Source of the DNA: Actinomycetes bacterium | Lineage (GTDB): Bacteria > Actinomycetota > Actinomycetes > Mycobacteriales > Mycobacteriaceae | Direction of reading: 5' to 3' | Assembly (NCBI GenBank): GCA_022600695.1 | Contig: JAHZJY010000157.1 | Span: 1-13,100 of the forward strand | DNA length: 13,100 nucleotides | Part shown: piece by piece, positions 9,359 through 13,100 of the stretch | Position numbering within the stretch: position 1 is the first letter of the stretch | Layout of the letters: every line of letters begins with the position of its first letter | Notes under the pieces: generated by a model | The model's input: only the letters and a program-made list of their open reading frames with translations | Database searches by the model: none | What the model was told of the DNA's origin: nothing | Program-made: the position numbers and the translations under genes

Positions 9359-11011
9359 ATGGTCGACCGAGATAAACCCTGGTTTCAGCGCTACGACAAC
9401 GGGGTGCCGTACTCCGTCATCTACCCGCCGCTGTCGATCAAGCAGATGTTCAACAGCTGTGCCGAAGCCAACCCCGATCGGGACTACCTGATCATCAATG
9501 ATCTGCGGCTGCCCTACCGCCTGGTCAACGACATGGCCCGCAAGGCGGCGAACGCGCTGATCACCCTGGGCGTCAAGAAGGGCGACCGGGTCGCGATCAT
9601 GTCGCCCAACCTGCCGCAGTATGTCATCGCCTTCCAGGCCTGCGCCAAACTCGGCGCAGTCGTCGTGCCGATCAACCCGTTGGCGGCCGGTCCGGAGGTG
9701 CACCACTACATCAAGGACAGCGGTGCGGAGACGGTCATCGTTCTGGCCGCCTTCGCCAAAGGTCCCATCGGGGTGCTCAAGGCCAGCCAGTCCAGCCGGG
9801 ACACACCGTTGCGCAATGTCATCGCCTTCCAGATTCCCTCGGTGAGTACCGAGGTGGAGAGTGGGCCGGGCATCCACGATTTCAACGATCTGGTGGGTGC
9901 CGCGGACGACTCCGAACCTGACGCCGAAATCGGCCCCTCCGACGTACTGATGCTGCAGTACACCGGCGGCACCACCGGACTGTCCAAGGGCTGTGTGCTG
10001 ACCAACGAGAACCTGGTGTCGATCGCCTACCAGGAGAACTACTGGATGTCCCCGCTGATCGGTAAGGATGAGCCGCTGCGCTGCCTGGCGGCGGTCCCGA
10101 TCTATCACATCTACGGGTTCAACATGAACGTCAACGCCAACCACGTAAGCGGCGGGACTGTCATCCTGGTGCCGCAACCCAGCACCGAGAACGTGCTGGC
10201 GGCCATCAATCAACACGAACCGAATCTCTTCCCGGCCGTGCCCACCATGATCATCGGGCTCAATCAGCACCCCGACATCAGCACCTCGAAGATCGGTTCG
10301 GTCAAGGCGGTCGTCTCCGGATCGGCACCGCTGCCGATCGAGGCGATGCGCACTTTCGAGAAGCTCTCCGGTGCGGTGATCACCGAGGGATTCGGGATGT
10401 CTGAGACCTCCAATATCGTCACCGCCAACCCCCTGTTCACCGTCCGGAAACCTGGCAGTGTGGGAATTCCATTCCCGGACAACGATGTCCGTATCGTCGA
10501 CCTGGAGACCGGGACCATCGAGATGCCGCTCGGCGAGTCCGGTGAAATCCTCGCCAAGGGGCCGACCATCATGCGGGAGTACTGGAACAATCCTGCCGAG
10601 ACCGAGAAAACCTTTCGGGACGGCTGGCTGCTGACCGGTGATATCGGCTACCTCGACACCGATGGGTACGTGTTCATCGTCGACCGGAAAAAGGACATGG
10701 TGCTCTCCAGTGGGTTCAACGTCTACCCGCGGGAGATCGATGAGGTGATGTACACCCATCCCAAGGTGTTACAGGCCTGCTCCTTCGGTATCCCCGATGC
10801 CAAGCGCGGCGAGAGCCTCAAACTCGCCCTGGTGCTCAAACCCGGTGAGGAGATGACCGTCGACGAGGCACGCGATTTCTGTAAGGCGAACCTCTCCGGC
10901 TACAAGGTTCCCACTCAGGTGGCGTTCCTCGCCGAACTCCCGGTTACCGCGGTCGGCAAGCCCGACCGCAAGACGCTGCGCAAGTTGGAACTGGAGGGCC
11001 GTCTGACCTAG
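9359..11011 (+). CDS. Long-chain acyl-CoA synthetase (FadD family, AMP-binding)
   Basis: A 550-residue member of the ANL adenylate-forming superfamily. It activates a carboxylic acid, probably a fatty acid, to acyl-AMP and then acyl-CoA. Visible motifs in order are the phosphate loop YTGGTTGLSKG (201-211), YHIYGFN with Y249/H250, TEGFGMSETS (342-351), the TGD motif at 426-428 with D428 for ribose contact, the hinge segment VDRKKDM (441-447) followed by SSGFNVYPREIDEV, and the C-terminal catalytic lysine K534 in VGKPDRK. The domain set is complete and of normal length. Substrate chain length cannot be deduced and no FadD number is assigned. This gene occupies the position of Rv2471-Rv2473 in M. 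tuberculosis, so it is lineage-specific at this place. It follows the Rv2474c-type gene by 48 bp and converges with glbO, leaving only 3 bp between stops. Confidence 0.92.
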   Translation: MVDRDKPWFQRYDNGVPYSVIYPPLSIKQMFNSCAEANPDRDYLIINDLRLPYRLVNDMARKAANALITLGVKKGDRVAIMSPNLPQYVIAFQACAKLGAVVVPINPLAAGPEVHHYIKDSGAETVIVLAAFAKGPIGVLKASQSSRDTPLRNVIAFQIPSVSTEVESGPGIHDFNDLVGAADDSEPDAEIGPSDVLMLQYTGGTTGLSKGCVLTNENLVSIAYQENYWMSPLIGKDEPLRCLAAVPIYHIYGFNMNVNANHVSGGTVILVPQPSTENVLAAINQHEPNLFPAVPTMIIGLNQHPDISTSKIGSVKAVVSGSAPLPIEAMRTFEKLSGAVITEGFGMSETSNIVTANPLFTVRKPGSVGIPFPDNDVRIVDLETGTIEMPLGESGEILAKGPTIMREYWNNPAETEKTFRDGWLLTGDIGYLDTDGYVFIVDRKKDMVLSSGFNVYPREIDEVMYTHPKVLQACSFGIPDAKRGESLKLALVLKPGEEMTVDEARDFCKANLSGYKVPTQVAFLAELPVTAVGKPDRKTLRKLELEGRLT

Positions 11012-11019
11012 TCGTCAGA
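11002..11019. terminator. Short hairpin spanning the fadD and glbO stop codons
   Basis: TCTGAC (11002-11007) pairs with GTCAGA (11014-11019) around a 6-base loop. The stem-loop contains the fadD TAG and part of the glbO TGA. With only 6 bp and no U-tract it is a weak candidate for a shared terminator of the convergent pair. Confidence 0.25.
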
Positions 11020-11437
11020 TCGGGGAGTTCACCATGTGCTGGGCAGCCATCTCGAGGTAGGCGAGCAGCTCCCGGCGATGCTCGTCGTCCAGCGTCGAGG
11101 TGTCGATCGAGGCGACGGCGGTATGCATACAGCGCAACCAGGCGTCGCGCTCGATGGGGCCGATCCGGAAGGGGGCGTGGCGCATCCGCAGCCGGGGGTG
11201 ACCCCGCTGCTCGGAATAGTTTCGCGGGCCACCCCAGTACTGCTCCAGGAACATCCGCAGCCGGTCCTCGGCGGCCTCGAAGTCGTCTTCGGGGTAGAGC
11301 GGTCGCAGCACCTCGTCCTCGCGTACCAGCTCGTAGAACCGCGCCACGAGGGTGCTGAAGGTCGCGGCACCGCCCACCGCGTCGTAAAAGGTCGCCGGAG
11401 TCGGCTGTTCGGGATCGGCCACGGCTCCATTGAACAC
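11015..11437 (-). CDS. glbO: Group II truncated haemoglobin O (trHbO)
   Basis: A 140-residue 2-on-2 globin very close to M. tuberculosis trHbO (128 residues). Key haem-pocket residues are at their expected places with an offset of 12: Y35 (B10), Y48 (CD1), proximal histidine H87 (F8) within HPRLRMRH, and W100 (G8). The block [10 protein letters not shown]...[19 protein letters not shown] is diagnostic. trHbO binds oxygen tightly and has been linked to membrane association and support of respiration. The start is uncertain: GTG 11437 gives 12 extra residues compared with the M. tuberculosis protein, GTG 11422 gives seven, and neither has a good Shine-Dalgarno sequence. It converges with the acyl-CoA synthetase gene and diverges from the HNH gene. 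Confidence 0.95.
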   Translation of the reverse strand: MFNGAVADPEQPTPATFYDAVGGAATFSTLVARFYELVREDEVLRPLYPEDDFEAAEDRLRMFLEQYWGGPRNYSEQRGHPRLRMRHAPFRIGPIERDAWLRCMHTAVASIDTSTLDDEHRRELLAYLEMAAQHMVNSPI

Positions 11438-11497
11438 GAGGTGAATACGCGTGCGATCACCGCCGATCCGTGGTGCACTGGTTTGCGGAGGACGTGT
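11438..11497. promoter_or_regulatory. Divergent promoter region between glbO and HNH gene
   Basis: These 60 bases must hold the start signals of both genes unless promoters lie inside the coding regions. I see the HNH ribosome binding site (11487-11492) and a short ACGCGT palindrome (11447-11452), but no convincing TANNNT -10 element at leaderless distance for either strand. Confidence 0.4.
11487..11492 (+). promoter_or_regulatory. Ribosome binding site of HNH gene
   Basis: GGAGGA is a near-perfect Shine-Dalgarno sequence five bases before the ATG at 11498. It decides the start, because the same frame stays open upstream across the antisense of glbO to 11036. Confidence 0.8.
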
Positions 11498-12100
11498 ATG
11501 GCGCAGCGCAAACGGAAACCCGTCGGTCTAGTGGGTCGCCGAGCTGCGCTGCGCAGCGTCGACACCCCGGCGGAGGCATCGGTGTGGGGGCGCCGACGGG
11601 TACTCCTGCTGAACTCCACCTACGAGCCGCTGACCGCCCTGCCGATCCGCCGGGCGGTGGTCATGCTGATGTGCGGTAAGGCCGATGTGGTGCACGACGA
11701 TCCCAACGGCCCGGTCATCCATTCGGCCACCCGGGTGATGGTGGTGCCCTCGGTGATCAGGCTGCGGAACTACGTCCGGGTGCCCTACCGGGCGCGTATC
11801 CCGATGACCAGAACCGCGCTGATGCACCGGGATCGGTTCCGGTGCGCGTATTGCGGCGCCAAGGCCGACACGGTCGACCATGTGGTGCCGCGCAGTCGGG
11901 GCGGCGAGCACTCCTGGGAGAACTGTGTCGCGGCCTGTTCGGCCTGTAACCACCGCAAGGCTGACAAGTTGCTGGCCGAACTGGGGTGGACGCTACGACT
12001 GGTGCCGACCCCGCCCAGGGGACAGCACTGGCGGCTGCTGTCCACGGTCAAGGAACTCGATCCGTCCTGGGTGCGCTACCTCGGCGAGGGTGCGGCCTGA
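11498..12100 (+). CDS. HNH endonuclease-family protein (Rv2469c type)
   Basis: A 200-residue protein with a basic N-terminus (MAQRKRK). A family-specific N-terminal domain follows (about 33-105; [20 protein letters not shown], a form common in bacterial HNH proteins of unknown role). The C-terminal HNH nuclease motif has two CxxC pairs, C116/C119 and C147/C150, which probably hold a structural zinc. Catalytic candidates are H128 ([10 protein letters not shown]), N142 (WENC) and N151/H152 (ACNHRK). All motif residues are present, so the nuclease fold should be intact, but target and role are unknown. Conservation of the gene at this locus across mycobacteria, with no methyltransferase nearby, argues against a restriction enzyme. 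ctaJ begins 21 bp downstream, so read-through is possible. Confidence 0.9.
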   Translation: MAQRKRKPVGLVGRRAALRSVDTPAEASVWGRRRVLLLNSTYEPLTALPIRRAVVMLMCGKADVVHDDPNGPVIHSATRVMVVPSVIRLRNYVRVPYRARIPMTRTALMHRDRFRCAYCGAKADTVDHVVPRSRGGEHSWENCVAACSACNHRKADKLLAELGWTLRLVPTPPRGQHWRLLSTVKELDPSWVRYLGEGAA

Positions 12101-12108
12101 GACTGCGT

Positions 12109-12114
12109 TACGGT
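12109..12114 (+). promoter_or_regulatory. -10 element for leaderless ctaJ transcript
   Basis: TACGGT (TANNNT) is followed by exactly seven bases before the ctaJ GTG at 12122, and no Shine-Dalgarno sequence is present. This is the same geometry as at ettA and gdh and suggests a separate leaderless promoter for the ctaJ-DUF5130 pair. Confidence 0.55.
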
Positions 12115-12121
12115 TTGTCCC

Positions 12122-12355
12122 GTGCAAACTGCCCTGCTGTACGGACTGCCGATTCTTCTCGCGGTCATCGCCATTGCATTGATCTACCGTCACATGGGTG
12201 CCCGCCGGCACATCTATCGGTTACCCGAGCCGTGGACGTACGGACCGGTGTTGTGGGCCGCCACCGATGAGCTGATTCCGCCCGGTTCTCGCGGTCATCA
12301 TGGCCCCGCCGACCGGGTTTCCTCGGTGGGAGGTGGCGCCAGTGGCCACTGGTGA
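12122..12355 (+). CDS. ctaJ: Small membrane subunit CtaJ of aa3-type cytochrome oxidase
   Basis: A 77-residue protein with one N-terminal membrane helix (about residues 4-22, [18 protein letters not shown]). A polar region follows, with [23 protein letters not shown] and a Gly/Ser/His-rich end. Size, topology and the position directly before the DUF5130 gene match the M. smegmatis protein that, as I recall, was seen as accessory subunit CtaJ of complex IV in the III2-IV2 supercomplex structures. That link is from memory of the family. The GTG start is supported by the upstream -10 element at leaderless distance. Its last 14 bases overlap the start of the DUF5130 gene, implying joint expression. 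Confidence 0.75.
   Translation: MQTALLYGLPILLAVIAIALIYRHMGARRHIYRLPEPWTYGPVLWAATDELIPPGSRGHHGPADRVSSVGGGASGHW
12328..12333 (+). promoter_or_regulatory. Ribosome binding site of DUF5130 gene, inside ctaJ
   Basis: GGGAGG lies eight bases before GTG 12342 and selects it over the in-frame ATG at 12300. Confidence 0.7.
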
Positions 12356-12815
12356 CGCCGTCATAACCCGGCACGAACCCGGCGCCCTGCCGGTCGGTGC
12401 GGCGGTCAGTTTCGGTGGCCGCCTGTCGGTCGCCTGCGAGCATGAACACCTGCCTTCGCAATACCCGTTTGCCACCATGGACCTTGTCGCTCTCGACAAC
12501 GCGCTGAGTTCAGCGAGTTTCCAGTCCAAGGCTCGATTCGCGGTATACATCGGTGAGCTGGGTGCCGACGCCACGGCCAGGGCCCAGCAGATCCTCGCCG
12601 ACGTGCCGAGCCCGGACAACGCGGTGCTGCTGGCGGTTTCGCCGGATGAGCGCGCCATCGAAGTGGTGTACGGGACGGAGCTTCTCGGACGCGGGGCCGA
12701 GTCGGCCGCGCCGCTCGGGGTATCGGCGGCGGCATCCTCGTTCCGGCAGGGTGAACTGATGGACGGTCTGGTCAGCGCGATCCGGGTGATGTCTGCCGGT
12801 ATCGCGCGCCCTTGA
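12342..12815 (+). CDS. DUF5130 protein, probable respiratory supercomplex factor (Rv2468c / MSMEG_4692 type)
   Basis: A 157-residue protein with no signal peptide or obvious membrane segment. It matches the mycobacterial DUF5130 family: [38 protein letters not shown] and a closing [12 protein letters not shown]...[15 protein letters not shown]. The alternation of strands and helices recalls the TPM domain fold. The M. smegmatis orthologue, as I recall, was found bound to the III2-IV2 respiratory supercomplex (PRSAF1). GTG 12342 is chosen because of the Shine-Dalgarno sequence and the VATGDAV start similar to Rv2468c; ATG 12300 would add 14 unusual residues. It overlaps ctaJ by 14 bp, consistent with co-translation and a shared complex. 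Confidence 0.85.
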   Translation: MATGDAVITRHEPGALPVGAAVSFGGRLSVACEHEHLPSQYPFATMDLVALDNALSSASFQSKARFAVYIGELGADATARAQQILADVPSPDNAVLLAVSPDERAIEVVYGTELLGRGAESAAPLGVSAAASSFRQGELMDGLVSAIRVMSAGIARP

Positions 12816-12828
12816 CGCGCGATACCGG
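12796..12828. terminator. Bidirectional hairpin between DUF5130 gene and pepN
   Basis: CCGGTATCGCGCG (12796-12808) is perfectly complementary to CGCGCGATACCGG (12816-12828), with a 7-base loop holding the DUF5130 stop codon. The 13-bp perfect stem lies between two convergent genes, whose stop codons are 15 bp apart, and can serve both directions. No U-tract is present on either side. Confidence 0.7.
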
Positions 12829-12830
12829 GA

Positions 12831-13100
12831 TCACCCCGCGTCGAACGACCGCGCCCGCAACGCGCGTTCGACACCGGCCCGGCCTTCGAGCACCAACCGG
12901 CGCAACGGCGGCGGCACGTGCAGTCCGCCGAGGAACCAGTCGGCGGCCGCCAGCCCCGCCGCGCTGACATCCCAGGACGGATACAACCCCACCACGACGG
13001 TCTGGGCCACCTCGCTGGAGCGCCGTTCCCAGACTTTCCCGATGGCGTCGAAGTAATGTCCGGCGAACGGTGCCAGCAACTCGCCCTGACCGGGCCGGGA
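12831..13100 (-). CDS. pepN: Aminopeptidase N, C-terminal fragment (runs off right edge)
   Basis: The last 89 residues of a longer gene; the frame is open to the window end on the minus strand. The segment (GELLAPF, ARRSSEVAQTVVVGLYPSW-like text, ADWFLGG, LRRLVLEGRAGVERALRAR) matches the end of the mycobacterial M1-family zinc aminopeptidase PepN (Rv2467). It belongs to the C-terminal helical domain, not the catalytic HExxH domain, which would lie outside the window. The TTG at 13079 is internal and not the real start. The neighbouring DUF5130 gene is convergent, as in M. tuberculosis. Confidence 0.85.
   Translation of the reverse strand, partial: SRPGQGELLAPFAGHYFDAIGKVWERRSSEVAQTVVVGLYPSWDVSAAGLAAADWFLGGLHVPPPLRRLVLEGRAGVERALRARSFDAG

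Noticed and set aside
9242..10759. 505-codon open frame antisense to the acyl-CoA synthetase gene
   Set aside because: The composition (His, Asp, Val, Gly-rich) is that of a complement shadow, and the plus strand has all family motifs.
11036..11497. N-terminal extension of the HNH frame to 11036
   Set aside because: This part is the complement of glbO, and a strong ribosome binding site precedes ATG 11498.
12300..12341. ATG 12300 as start of the DUF5130 protein
   Set aside because: GTG 12342 has the Shine-Dalgarno sequence and the family-like N-terminus; the extra 14 residues are Pro-rich and lie in ctaJ.

Overview
The window is GC-rich actinobacterial DNA that is recognisably mycobacterial. 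It carries the conserved block that in M. tuberculosis runs from the ssb paralogue (Rv2478c) to pepN (Rv2467): SSB paralogue, EttA, giant NAD-glutamate dehydrogenase, small thioesterase, a conserved hypothetical, truncated haemoglobin O, an HNH protein, CtaJ, a DUF5130 protein and PepN. An acyl-CoA synthetase gene sits where M. tuberculosis has Rv2471-Rv2473, which suggests a non-tuberculous, environmental-type mycobacterium. Gene assignments come from recognising the protein sequences; no database was searched.

Left part (1-1657). A 328-residue membrane protein looks like the first and last parts of the roughly 650-residue CopD/CtaG fusion protein (Rv0102 type) joined in frame, with the middle missing. 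After a 116-bp gap containing a bulged hairpin comes an SSB paralogue with its own Shine-Dalgarno sequence and no canonical acidic SSB tail. A perfect 13-bp inverted repeat follows it.

Central part (1732-9310), all on the plus strand. ettA (translation factor), gdh (NAD-GDH of about 1600 residues), a hotdog thioesterase and an Rv2474c-type protein are tightly packed: a 10-bp gap, then overlaps of 23 bp and 4 bp (ATGA). ettA and gdh each begin with GTG preceded by TANNNT and exactly seven bases, the geometry of mycobacterial leaderless promoters. A class I acyl-CoA synthetase (9359-11011) follows and converges with glbO.

Right part (11015-13100). glbO (minus) diverges from an HNH protein gene (plus). 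Next come ctaJ and a DUF5130 gene, which as I recall are accessory subunits of the mycobacterial III2-IV2 respiratory supercomplex. ctaJ has the same TANNNT-N7-GTG start, and the DUF5130 start overlaps the end of ctaJ. A perfect 13-bp hairpin separates the DUF5130 gene from the 3' end of pepN, which runs off the right edge.

Themes: translation/energy control and nitrogen-carbon metabolism (ettA-gdh), and oxygen/respiration (CtaG remnant, glbO, ctaJ, DUF5130 protein). I see no tRNA, rRNA, CRISPR array, insertion sequence or prophage. There is no stretch over 300 bases without a gene.
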